A stretch of 64,000 nt of DNA from assembly GCA_009599575.1 (NCBI GenBank), contig VWND01000076.1:992001-1056000 (forward strand). Direction: 5' to 3'. Below, in pieces: positions 12,231 to 23,543 of this stretch. The notes below the pieces were generated by a model. It worked only from the letters and a program-made list of their open reading frames with translations. It made no database searches and was not told the origin of the DNA. The number at the start of each line of letters is the position of its first letter. Positions within the stretch are counted from its first letter, which is position 1. The DNA is from Blumeriella jaapii (taxonomy: Eukaryota > Ascomycota > Leotiomycetes > Helotiales > Drepanopezizaceae). The translations under genes and the position numbers were made by a program.

Positions 12231-12936
12231 CTAGTTGCCGGCGCCAGACCATGGTAGAGATTTCTTCTTGCTGCTTGCTTGTCGCATCACCTCAATTGCT
12301 TGCTCGAGAGTCTCCACACGAGCTTCTTGCTCCTTTTCAGCTTCCTCTAGCTTCTTCTCCCGAATGTCTAACTCCTCCAGCCTTCTGTTTAGATCGGCAA
12401 TTTTCTCAGCGTTGGCATCGGGCTTTCCCTTCGCCCTAACATACTCGTATATGATCAATCCTCCCGCAACAAGCAAGATGAAGGAGTCTCCGATAACATC
12501 TGCGAACAGATCAACGGCCTTTTCTTCAGATAGAGGCCGAAACCTCCTTCTCCATATGCTCTTGGAAGCTTCATGCTGTGCTGCCTTCTCCCTTTGAGCA
12601 TTCTTTTCCTTCTGTGCTTCATCATGCCGCATTTGTTCTTCCGTCTTCACCGTGGGTGCCTCCGCTTTCTCTTTGGCTCGTCTTTCTGCCGCTTTGTCTT
12701 TGAGCAGGGTCACTGTCAATCGCATATTCAACTGGTGAATGCCCTGTCCATATCGTGCGGCGTATGTCCGGAACTTAGGATGATCGTGGGCCTGGGCTTT
12801 AATGTAATTCTAGCATTGGATCAGTGCTCGGCTCGGCTTCGCACCCACGTACGGTACGATCTGTACTTACGGCGCCATATTTAGAAATGTGCCTGACGAA
12901 GAGAGCGGCGAATTTGAAAAGAGGAAGAGGCACCAT
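12231..12936 (-). CDS. OPA3-like mitochondrial protein
   Basis: Exons 12936-12871 and 12809-12231 with a 61-bp intron, giving 214 residues. The N-terminus MVPLPLFKFAALFVRHISKYGA, followed by NYIKAQAHDHPKFR and FRTYAARYGQGIHQLNMR, is the OPA3 signature. A hydrophobic segment (ADVIGDSFILLVAGGLIIYEY) precedes a long coiled coil (EKIADLNRRLEELDIREKKL). OPA3 proteins localise to mitochondrial membranes and influence mitochondrial morphology and lipid handling; the molecular activity is unclear. The first 22 residues look like an amphipathic targeting segment. The divergent neighbour is the polo kinase. Confidence 0.9.
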
Positions 12937-14086
12937 CCTGATCGGACAGAGGCTTGCAAGCACGCAACCCGAGATTGGCCTTGCTTGCAATCAGCGATTT
13001 GGAGGTGCTATCGTCCTGCGGGTACGCATCATATCTATGATCTGTTGATCAGACGGACATTGTGTCGAGCCTTGAGTCAAGTTAATGAAAAGGCAGATTG
13101 TCGGCAGGATCAGAAGAAATGTTAAAACTGGTTCTGTAGTGTACAGTACAATTGTACTGGATTGTACTGTACGTACCTAAGCGTGGGCTTGTCAGAATGG
13201 TGGTAGCGGTTGCCGTGCCGACCACAACCTCAACGTCCAGGTTATTTACGAAGGTCTAAGGCGAAGGTGTGCAAGTCGCAAAAATTCGGCGACATCGACA
13301 ACGACAACGACAACGACATCGACATTGCCCGCTGGCACACGACCTCCTTGGACATCGATACATTTTCCAATTCCGATGTCCTTGTACCTTTCACCTCTTT
13401 CACAATTCCAGTAGCGCATCCCCCGTTCCACACGGACAGAGAATCGATCCCCGCGTCGCATACAGAAGCTGTAAGCAACATTATTTCTCAGTATCCTATC
13501 CTCACAACACACTTCTCGAATTATGATATGGAGGAGGCACTCAGTGCCCCAGGTCACCGGCTATCAAGAGGAGCTCCTACAAGTCCCTGTTTATTCAGGG
13601 AACTTGCGAGGACAAGGCAAACACTGTCTGCGCCGCCCGTTGATACCTACCCACGCTCTCTGGACCTATGGACGGACGAGCTGTTCTATGTGCGGCTTCT
13701 CCGCTCCCAAGTCGGATGCCAGGAAGACTCCTTGGATGTTCTAGGGCGTGTTCTTTGTCAAGCTCTTGCCACGCACTCTGTGCCGGCGAATCCCATTATC
13801 TGATCTTTACTGATTATCGTGCTATTCAGGTATACTGCTACCATAACCTAAGCGGGGCACGATTGATCAAGAGCCTGGGACTTGCGATTTGTCGATACCA
13901 GGTAAACCCTGGCGAGATTGAATCGAAGGGCAAACATATCATCAGCGTACAGAGCCGCTATTGGAAGCGGGCCGGAATTATCTGGCTTGGGTGTAAGCCA
14001 TTTCAGTTCCGCCACATGCGCATTTCTTCTGGCCGCAACTGCGTTACTGACGTTCTTCAAGGTGCATCTATCCGGACGGGGTAGAG
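12937..14086. promoter_or_regulatory. Divergent promoter region between OPA3-like gene and CDC5
   Basis: About 1.15 kb between two start codons. A cluster of the palindromic word GTACAGTAC/GTACTGTAC lies at 13138-13177. An open frame at 13210-13803 has imperfect (GACAAC)n coding DNDND and no recognisable domain. I take it as 5' UTR/promoter of the kinase. Confidence 0.45.
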
Positions 14087-17000
14087 ATGGAGGCCCTGTC
14101 GCCCCGAGACGCCAATATCCACATGATGGCAAAGCAGCCGGCGCCCAAAGTAAAGCAGCCACCTCCGAAAATGATGAATAAGGAAAAGGACCATCCTCCA
14201 CCACCACCAGAAGAAGTTCAGGAGCCGCCTAGTAAGCATTGCTCGGTCATCCATTTAGCATAGCAATATGGCCCCCATGACTGACCAACTGTAGGTTCGG
14301 ATCGGCCAGACGGTGCAATTTACAAGACCGGCAAATGCCTAGGCAAGGGCGGGTTCGCTATTTGCTACGAAGGTCAGCTAGCCGGAACGAAGCAGAGATT
14401 CGCTCTCAAGATCGTCAAGAGCAAAATGCCCCAGAAGAAAATGGAGCAGAAATTTCAGACCGAGCTTCAAATCCACTCGAAGATGAACCAGGCCAATATC
14501 GTGCAGTTCCACAGAGCTTTCTCTTTCGATCAATGTACCTATATCGTCCTAGAACTTTGCCCCAACGGATCCCTGATGGACATGGTCAAAAGAAGGAAAT
14601 TCATTACCGAACCGGAGGTACGCTACTGGACGGTTCAGATGGCCGGTGCTATCAAGTACATGCATGCCAAGGGAATCATCCATAGAGATCTCAAGATGGG
14701 CAACATTTTCCTGGACAAGGATATGAACGTCAAAGTCGGTGATTTCGGCTTGGCGGCTCTGCTCATGTCAGGTAAGGATTGGCAGGCTTGTCGACGAACG
14801 ACTCTTTGTGGTACCCCAAACTACATTGCTCCTGAGATTCTGGCAAAGGACAAGGGCGGCCATGACCACGCAGTTGATATATGGAGTCTGGGAATCATCA
14901 TTTTCGCAATGCTTACTGGGAAGCCCCCCTTTCAATCCGCAACGGCCGACGAGATTTACCGAAGAGCCAGGGAACGAGAGTACGACTGGCCAAAACTGGA
15001 CACCTCAGAAAATTTCATCTCAGACGAGACTAAGGACTTAGTCGCTGAATTGCTGCAAGCACCTGAAAAGAGACCTGATCCTGACACGATAGTTCAGCAT
15101 CCATTCTTCACATGTGGTTGGGTGCCACAGCCTGAAGAAATGACACCATCGCTACGTGAGAAACATCCAGATCCAAGTCAATTCTTGTCAGTCGGCGTTC
15201 GAGGAGGACGATCAAATCTCTATTCCCGAAATCTGAAGAAGCTGTGCATGAAATGCGAGGTTGGCCCTTGGAATCCCCAGCCAAAGAAGCACACAAGCAC
15301 ATATCGAGAGGTAGCCGACGAGGAAAAAGCAGGACTGACCCCCGCAGTACCGTTGCCCGAAGACGTCGTGTATCGTCCGTTCCACGAATTCCTCCAGGAA
15401 CAGCGAAACAGCTTTTGTCAAATGGTCAAGGTTCTTCCAAGGCAGCACATGTATTTGAAAAAATTCTATCGCCAACGAGATCCAAGCCGAACGAGCAGCC
15501 TGTCTTATCTCTCAAGCCCTCCACCCAGAGTTTCGCGGCGCAACAACGTACCAGACCTCAGGCGCTAGTTGCGAACCCAGCGAATCGTTTGATCAAGTCA
15601 CGTCAACCCCCGCAAGAAAGCAGCTCTCGGCCTCTCTTGACAATTAATCCTAGAGGGAGATCCAGGAGGTTTGAGGCAAAAGTCGAGCCTGCAGAACCGG
15701 AAGCTATGGCTAATGTTGAAGATCGACTGGCTGCGGACCTAGTCCACCAACTGGCGAAGGCAGAGGCCGAGAGAAAATCAGCCGAGCTACCAGAATCAAC
15801 AATATCGATCCCCACCAACTCTTCTATTTTCAATCCGCGAGAGAAGCTGGAGGTACTCCCAAACACCAGTCCGGATGTCGTTCTTGAAGGTCTTCGTCGC
15901 TTCCAAGCCGAGTTAGAACGTGCTCTGAACAGCAGGACGATTGCGATTGAAAGAAAGAAGGAATACCCTAACCCAACCATTGTAGTGAAATGGGTGGATT
16001 ACACCAACAAATACGGGCTGGGTTATATCTTGAGCAACGGTAGCGTTGGCTGCATTTTCAAGGCAATGGCTGCAACTCCTCACGAACCAAATAAAGGCAA
16101 CATCCCTCCCACATGTGTTGTAGTCCGGGATGCGGAGAGACACTTGTCGAACAGAACCAATGAGGCTTACGTGGATCGACAACAAATCGTACCCATTTCT
16201 GGGCCAAATATTGAATTCTACGAGAACAGGGGAGAGAAGGGGATCTTCTGCGGCAAGGTCAACCCCCAAAACTTCAAAATTCCTATCAACGCGGATGGCC
16301 AACGTGGAGGACAGCTTGCTCGAGGAGTGGATGAATGGGACTCTAGGAAGCGGGAGACCATCATCCTATGGAAGAAATTTGCAAATTACATGACGGCATT
16401 TGGTAGAGACCAGGACTATCCATACGACGAGGTCGTGGCTAGGACTTCTCCTAGCCGCACGTCCGACGTCAACGCACCCGGTAACGTTGTGACTTTCTAC
16501 CAACGATTTGGAGATGTTGGCTGCTGGGTGTTCTGCGATGGCCACCAGCAGGTAAGTCCTCTCTATTGGAGTGCTTGGTTCTTGTTATTAACATCTGCAG
16601 TTCAACTTCCCCGATCATACAAAGATCGTCCTCTCAGCTGACGGCGCATGGTGCGATTTCTACCACCTACCCCTAGAAGCGGCCCACGACCTCGCAACGA
16701 AAGGCACCATTGCAGCTTCAGCTCTAGATGATCGCCAGCACCTCTCTTATCCTGTGCAGACACTTCTCAACTTCATGAGCAAGCCTGCTCGCCCCACTAA
16801 ATCCACGAGTCGCAAGCGCCCAGAGATTGACCCAATGCTCCAAGGCATTCCCCAAGCCAACGACTTCCGCCGCAAAATCGAGTTCATCCGCGATGTCGTC
16901 AAGGAGTGGACCACCAACGGCGGCATTGGTCTCAGCGACATGTCTCTCGCGGGCCGGCTCCGCTGGAAGGGTAGCAGAGAGGCCGTCAACGTCAAAGTCC

Positions 17001-17107
17001 CCTACAAACACGTCTGGGTGGCGGTCGGCGGACGTGGTGCTGACGATCGAAAGGTAGCATGGTATAATCCGCGCAAGCCAGATGATGTGGTCCCGGATAT
17101 AGAGTAA
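14087..17107 (+). CDS. cdc5: Polo-like kinase Cdc5
   Basis: Exons 14087-14231, 14295-16551 (containing a frame change) and 16601-17107; introns of 63 and 49 bp. The kinase domain starts near residue 58. It has GKGGFA at about 65-70, the ATP Lys in FALKIVK (about 87), HRDLKMGN (about 178), DFG (about 198), an activation loop RRTTLCGTPNYIAPE and DIWSLGIIIFAML. Two polo boxes follow a Ser-rich linker: KWVDYTNKYGLGYILSNGSVG and, near the end, YKHVWVAVGGRGADDRKVAWY. Cdc5 drives mitotic entry, cohesin removal, mitotic exit and cytokinesis. Between the domains the frame changes by -1/+2 around 15431-15486. Either a 56-bp intron with weak sites or a one-base indel explains it. With that intron the protein would have about 950 residues. 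Confidence 0.93.
15431..15486 (+). other. Frame change in the CDC5 linker: weak intron or one-base indel
   Basis: Upstream frame runs ..EQRNSFCQMVK and the downstream frame runs GSSKAAHVFEKILSPTRSKPNE. A phase-0 intron GTTCTT..TCCAAG (15431-15486) would join K to PNEQPVL, but its acceptor has no pyrimidine tract. A missing base just after AAG at 15430 would instead preserve the whole linker. Confidence 0.5.
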
Positions 17108-18640
17108 CGAGCCTACATGAACGTTTAAGGATGGCACTCTGGGTTTTTCGGAGCACGAGCGTTATTATTTTCAGGTGGTAGGGCGTTGAGCACAGCGGAC
17201 CAAAGCGATGGGCGCTCGAAGGAGTATTCTGTACAATGTTTTAAAATTCCGGGTGCCATGGGCTTTCGGGAGCAGGAGGGCACTAACCAAATTACTGAGG
17301 GGCGTTGCTTTCGGAAATCTCAGACGGGGTTGATGGGCGAGGTTTACTTTGCTATTTCTCTCGGTCGGTAGCGAATGGAATGATGAAATGTTATTCTCCC
17401 CCCCCCAACCCCTTCTCCCGCTTTGTTTTCGCTTGCCTTGAAAAATCCCAGAGTAAGGAGAAACACCAAATTCAAGAGTCAAAGGCTTGCTTGGGGTTTC
17501 ATTCAACACAAGGCGGGATCTCTATTAAGAGGCGAGCAAGCAAGCAAGCCAGGACAGGAAAGGATACGGACAGGCAAGGAAACCACCAGGCAAGAGGAGG
17601 AGGGGAAGACCTGAGGTGACTGAGGTGAGTAGGTACCGTTCTGTGTTGTGTCTGCGATGGCTGGGTATACACACGCTGGATCATTAACACAGTAAGTAGT
17701 AGAGAGAATGTCAGTTGACGAACACTCTTCAATCACTCCCTCCCAGCGATCACTCGAGTGGGTACTCGCTCTCTCACTCACCCACTCACTCGCTTCTGTG
17801 CCCGTCCCTTCCTTTCTCGCCCTTCTCCTCTCCCTAAGGTAGAATCACATCCATCCATCCAACACCATGCGTGTACGCACGCACACGCTTTCGAGAAAGG
17901 AAGAAGAGGAAGAAGAAAAGAAGAGGGACAAAAAAAAAGGGAAGGAAGATCGAGAAAAAGGGCAGGAGAAGAATGAATGATAAGAATAGCAGTTACACAT
18001 AACAAGAACAACAACAGCAGCAGCAGCAGCAATAGCTAAAAGACAGATGAGATAGACAGACGCCCAGAACGTCCAACTACCTACCTACCAACCAGATAAG
18101 GGGAGTCGAGAAAGAAGAAGAAGAAGAAGAAGAAGAAAGAAAACACCCAAGCAAGACCCCACCGGCCCAGCCTAACCAGAAAAATAAATAAACAACTACT
18201 ACTGTGTACAGCCGAAAGTCGAAAACCCCAAAAAAATCCTTGGGCCGGCCGGCAGCTAGCTGATGCAATCGGTCGAGAAGAAGAAAACCCCGCCTCAGAG
18301 ATATGTACATGTTTGTTTTTTACATAAAAAACCCGCTCATTCATGATGCTTTCTTTACGTTCGTCTTATCCTTTCTCGTTACAGTACCGCTCGCTCGCTC
18401 GCTGCATGATTGATGATCTGCAAACCCAACGCGCGCTCCTTGCTCGCGAGGGGGGAAAAAAGAACGGGACCACCAGCAAGTGTCATGAACCGAGGGCAAA
18501 CCCACCCCAATCCCCCGATCCCGCGACCTCGAATCGACCGCTAAGCTGGTATCTGTATACCTACAGTACCTACTTAGTAAGTAGTAGTACTTCGCTCCCT
18601 CGCTCCCCCGGCCCCTAACTCACGAGGTTGGCTCACACGC
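17108..18640. other. Intergenic, convergent 3' flanks of CDC5 and the Sel1-repeat gene
   Basis: No gene seen. It holds simple sequences: GAGCGAGCAAGCAAGC near 17530, A/G-rich GAAGAAGAGG at 17897-17940, (CAG)n at 18013-18030 and (GAA)n at 18112-18138. A CTCGCTCGCTCG run lies near 18390. Confidence 0.5.
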
Positions 18641-20763
18641 TCACATGACTGCGCATTCGCCTTTCTTCGCCTTCGCCCCATCTTTCGGCGGGCCAACTTC
18701 CATCGGTGTGCCTCCGCTGGCAGCATTCCGGATGGCAGACAGCCGAGCCTTTGCGCGCTCGTCGCCGGAGTCCGCAGCTTTGACGTACCAAACGTTAGCT
18801 TCAAGAGGGTCGCGGCGACAGCCGATGCCCATCTCGGTGAAGTAGCCTACGGCGTACTCGGCTTTGGTGAGACCTGATGTGCATGTTAGACGCGAGTCTG
18901 GAAGAGTTGTGGGGGGGGTTGGAGAGGGGGGTAAATACCACACTCGGCAGCTTGGCGCGCCCACTCAAATGCCTCGTTCTCGTCTTTCTCCAGGACGGGC
19001 TCCGCGCCAACCATGTACCATGCGCAGAGAGCCATCATGGCAGCCGGATGGCCCCTCTGCGCTGCGCCAGTGTAGAAGTGCACGCTCAGGGCGGGGTCTC
19101 GAGGACATCCCAGCCTCCCGTGCTCGTAGGCGTCGCCGAGTCGGTAGCTGGCCTCTGAATGGCCGAGATCCGCGGCTTGTGTGAAGAGTTGCGCTGCGTA
19201 GACCTCGTCCTGGAATACGTCGTCTCCGTAGCCAGTCTCGTACAGCAGCCCGAGATGGTAAGGGGCTGCGTTGTACTGGATATCTGCCGATTCGGTTGCT
19301 CGTTTTAGCCACTTCAGACCCTCTCTGTACTGTTTCGGGCCCAGATCACCAATTAAGCAGGCTCGCCCCAGTCGGGTCATGGCCCCTGGGTGGCTCTTCG
19401 AAGCAGACTGGCGATAGAACTGTATAGCCTTGGCTGGATCGCTTCTACATCCCCAACCAAATTCGTAACACAAAGCTGCTCGATAGCCGGATTCTGCGTG
19501 ACCACGCTTACTGGCAGCCACGAACAGAGGGAATGCTGTTCCGTAGTCCTCCTTCCCCTTGCTGAACAGACCAGAAGCGTACCCATCAGCGAGGTAGTAT
19601 TGTGCAAAGGGGTAGCTTCGATCTGACAGCTTCTGCAGCAACTGTTTGGCTTCGGACAGGAGTTCCTGAGGCGAAGGTATGGCTTGGTCTATGTAGGGAC
19701 TGTCTAAATCACGGTTTCCTGGCTTTTGACTTGATTGATGTGCTAGAGTATCATTTTCTTGATGGACTCCCACGTCCTGGGCTGCTTGTACGAGAAAGAT
19801 GGCAAAGGCGTATTGTGTTTCGGAATCGTTCAACTTCTTGACATTCTGTCTATACATTTCTAACGTCTTCGCCATGCTAAGTAGCGAAGCATTTGTTCCA
19901 ACCGCAGACCGCAATTGCGAGTTGTCCATGGAGATATGAGGCGGGGCCTGAGGGTATGACATATTGGCTAGATCGATATAGGAATACGGTCGCACATCAT
20001 TGGAACGTGAGGAGGAGTTTGCTGATGGAGCTCGCCCGCCATACATTGGAGAGCCTGGTAGTCCCGGTGTGCGACCTCTACTTCCCATATCTGAAAAGGT
20101 CGAATGCGGTCTTTGGATTGGTGTGCGTCTCCCTACATGTGCTGTTGGAGTCAAATGCCGATTTATGGACGATCCAGCATCAACTAAGTCGTTGGGCAGC
20201 CCATTCGAATTGCCTCGACTTTGGCTACTTCCTCCATCAGAAGAGCGCGATTGATGGTGGTATTGGAGCTGAGGAACTGGCTGGACCTCCATGTTATTCC
20301 CATTCTCATCGACATTGTGCCCCCGGTTCCTCTGGAACTCTTCCAAAAGGTTTCTTGAAACCGAGCTTTCCCCGGAAGAGAAGGGCGCGACTTGTGGTGC
20401 TGCGCTTGATGTATCGTAACTCAGTCGAAACGGTATATCCTGCGTAACTGGCATTCGAGACTTGAAGAGTTCTTGTACATTGGGACTAGAATCTTGCGAT
20501 TCCCGTCGATCATAGCCATCTCCGTTCTCCACGGTAGCAGTGGATGGTCGCGGCGCCCAGTCTTCTTTTTGTACGTTGACTAGAACTGGCGACATTGGAG
20601 CGTCCTTTATCCGGCCTGAAGACGACAAGGGAAGCGAAGTTACAGGTTTCCGAGCAGGGCTCGCCGAGTTTTCTTTGGCGTTACGGTTTCCCGAGAAACT
20701 GGGTAGAGGGCCTACCTCGAACTTTCTCGCTGGAGGAAGCTCCGGAGAGGTTTGCGTCACCAT
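18641..20763 (-). CDS. Sel1-repeat chitin synthase activator (Chs4/Skt5 family), CaaX protein
   Basis: Exons 20763-18939 and 18873-18641 with a 65-bp intron, giving 685 residues. The N-terminal half is Ser/Pro-rich and disordered. From about residue 290 a helical domain leads into about seven Sel1-like repeats (for example YRAALCYEFGWGCRSDPAKA, YHLGLLYETGYGDDVFQDE, YRLGDAYEHGRLGCPRDPAL and VGYFTEMGIGCRRDP). The protein ends GECAVM, a CaaX box predicted to be farnesylated. Yeast Chs4/Skt5 binds and activates chitin synthase Chs3 at the bud neck and also ends in a CaaX box. A class IV (Chs3-type) synthase lies head to head with this gene. Ortholog versus paralog within the Skt5 family cannot be decided by eye. 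Confidence 0.9.
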
Positions 20764-23543
20764 CTTGGATCTGTCTTGGTGGCAGTAGATGGTAGTGCCT
20801 CGATGCGGTCCTTGAATATTGTGGTGCCTATCTCTCCTCTCTCACACGTTCCGCGAATGATTGGAGAGGCTGTTGCTGCTTTTGTGCATCAGACACTTGG
20901 TCGTTGCAGGTGGAATTTGAAGGCGTGTTTTGGTTCTTGGGCGAGTTCGGAACCGTCAAGGTCTCTTTGTTGACCAGAGTATTCAAATTTCGCAAAGAGC
21001 GGAGGGAGTAGGAAGATCTGGGGCCACAGCGGCAGATCAGTCAAGACGAAAGCATGAGGTCTCGGGAGGAAGATATCTGAACTTACCGACTGTTTACTAT
21101 TGAACTTGAAGCCGCGCAACGTTGCTTCCGCGGCGCAAGAAGGGTCGATGTTGTTTGGATTTCCCAAGGAGAGAAGAAGGGCAGCAGAAGGAAGAAAAGA
21201 ATGCGGGAAGAAAAGAGTCTTTGCCGCAGTTGGTCGAGGAGATCAGGTTCAGGTTCAGGTTCAGGTGCAGGTTCAGGTTCAGCTCCAATCCGATGTTGCG
21301 ATGAAGGCAGCGAGGCGGCCAAAGGTCGGCACACGCGCCACTCTCGACGTAGCGTCGGGGGCTTTTTAGCGACCAGCCCCTGTGGCAAGGCAAGACCGAG
21401 AAGACGATACGAGCAGCGAGCTATGGAAGAGAAGAATGCGCTGGGCGACGGCGACAACCACACGTCAGATCGTCGGATCTGATGGATTGCGCTCTCTACC
21501 GTGCTGTCCAGGACATACGTACAGTACCGTACGTGCTCAAGTCCCCACGGGGCCCGACGCCCCTGTTGATCTGCTGCGGCCGTCGATCCAAACTCTCGGT
21601 GGGACGGCGGGGAAGCTGGATGCTGGATGCTGGATGCTAGAAAATGGGCAAATCTTCTTACTTTGGGTAGCACAATCCCCAGGATCCGGAGCTGGGCAAA
21701 GAAGCTTGTGCTGTGGATCCGAACCAGGGCTGAACAGTGTGGGGAGTGGAATCGCGAACAAGCAGCGGCAACGACGTGGTGATTGATGTAGATCTCGTGG
21801 AGGAAGTATAGTCCGTACTTGCAGGAAGATCTACCTTAAGGCATGGAAGACACGAGCAGATCTGTAGCAGTGGATGTATTCGGCCAGGTAAGAAATGGCT
21901 GGTAGCAAGTAGTATATCTCTTGGTCTGTGTCGGCGATAAATATACTTTTTTTCCTCTTGTTTTCACGCAAACCTTACACACGGACATCTCGAAACATCT
22001 TGGGGGCGAGGCTGTCAAAGCTTGGATGCTGGGGGGGGGACTTCCTTTTCTTTTTGTCAGCTCAGTGTCAGGTTTGCCACTTTTGTTTACAAAACTGCTT
22101 TAGCCGATGGCGCATGGACGAATAAACGCGATGCTCTCGAAGCGAGAAATGTGTACTTGGGGTGTGCACTTCGACTACGGCCCGGTAGGAAGCGAAAAAG
22201 GAACAAGAAGGTACTGTAAGAGAGAGATGCTACTACTTGTGTGCTGGAATCGAAAATCCCCTAGGGGTTCGAGGAGAGTTTGTGCTCTCTCTCGATTACC
22301 AGTGCCGTGGTACGAGAGCAGTCATGTTCCTCCACTGTACAGTACAGTAGGGCCAGCTCTTCGGGTCCTGGTACTGACTGTACAGCCAGCCACTACAGAG
22401 GATCGCAAGTACGTACAACACAATACCGTAGGTACTGTAGGAAGGCTGTGCACATCACCTGCGTTACGAGATTCTATGCATAAACCCGTGCGACAAAGCT
22501 TGACAGCCAACACCTCAAGCCTCTTGCTGTACCAGGCCAAAGTATATCGCTGTCGACACTCTCAAGGCTCCACGGTCGAAACTACATGTGCAGTCCCGTA
22601 CCTAGCTTGTGAGGTGAAATACCATGCAAAAAGCTTGTCGTTCCGAAGGTTCGGTCCCCGTCGTCGGCAAGACGACCGGATCGCCCGCGCAACGATGGGG
22701 CCGCCTCAAGCTCTTATTTCGTAACTTCGACCACCCTCATTGGTGGAATGTCGGTGAGAAACTTCGAGTGGGAGGCTTTCTTTTGAGCAGATTCGGCTTA
22801 AGTACTGGCTTTTTGGCTCTGATCACTGCGCCATTATGCATAGCGCATGGTGATCCGGCAAGCGAGCAAAACAAACACATGCGAGACGCCCCGGCCGTCG
22901 CCACATCTCGGCCAGGGGGGTCAGCTCTCTTTAGGTATGTACAGTTCAGTATGTAGGAATCACTGAATGTAGCTATCTTTCTTTGTTATGATTCACTCGC
23001 GTACTTAGTCATCTGCGACTCACTAACAGGTACCTACTGACTGACAACCACCGAAAAATCCTGACCGTCGCGCTTCTCCCTTTCCCCCTCCCCCCTCCCC
23101 CCTCCCCTTCTCTCCACCACCCGTCGGCTTCGGCGCTCAACACTCGCTTGAAGGCATTTTCTCTCCCCCCCCCCTTCTTCTCATTCAATCGCTCGTCTCT
23201 TTGTAAGATACTTTTCTCAGAGCTGGCACTTCACCTTGTCCCTTGTCTTACTTTGGCTGGGTTCTCGCAAGCTGCCCTGCTCGTCGACCGAGGAACCAAC
23301 CCCAGTCCCCGCTCGCAACTCTCGCCAGGGGTCGTTGCTACATCGACCGAACAACTCCCATTCTTCGCGCGGGTGGGCTCTCACCAATTCCAACGTACGT
23401 CTCTCTCCATCTGGAATGATTGTTTGTGGCATGCATTGCGGTTTGGAAGCGCAGAGCGCCATTGTTGTCCCGCCTCTAGATCGAGGAAATCAGCAGTTCC
23501 AGCATCTGCGGCAGGCATTTTCAAAACAATCACATACAGCACA
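20764..23543. promoter_or_regulatory. Shared 2.8-kb divergent promoter region of activator and chitin synthase
   Basis: Lies between the two divergent start codons. A hexanucleotide array TTCAGG is at 21244-21282 and TACTGTAC-type words are at 22334-22350 and 22430-22440. A C/T-rich block (23078-23120, CCCCCTCCCCCC-like) lies about 450 bp before the synthase start. The longest open frame (22107-22724) spans the TACTGTAC words and has no protein character. Confidence 0.5.
21244..21282. repeat. Hexanucleotide array (CAGGTT)n
   Basis: About 6.5 copies with one T-to-G change (CAGGTG). It lies about 480 bp upstream of the activator start codon, in its presumed 5' UTR or promoter. Confidence 0.9.

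Noticed and set aside
13210..13803. Open frame upstream of CDC5 with a DNDND repeat
   Set aside because: Starts in simple GACAAC sequence and shows no domain. The kinase has a good start codon at 14087.
22107..22724. Open frame of 206 codons upstream of the chitin synthase
   Set aside because: It spans several TACTGTAC words and has no protein-like pattern. It is treated as promoter DNA.
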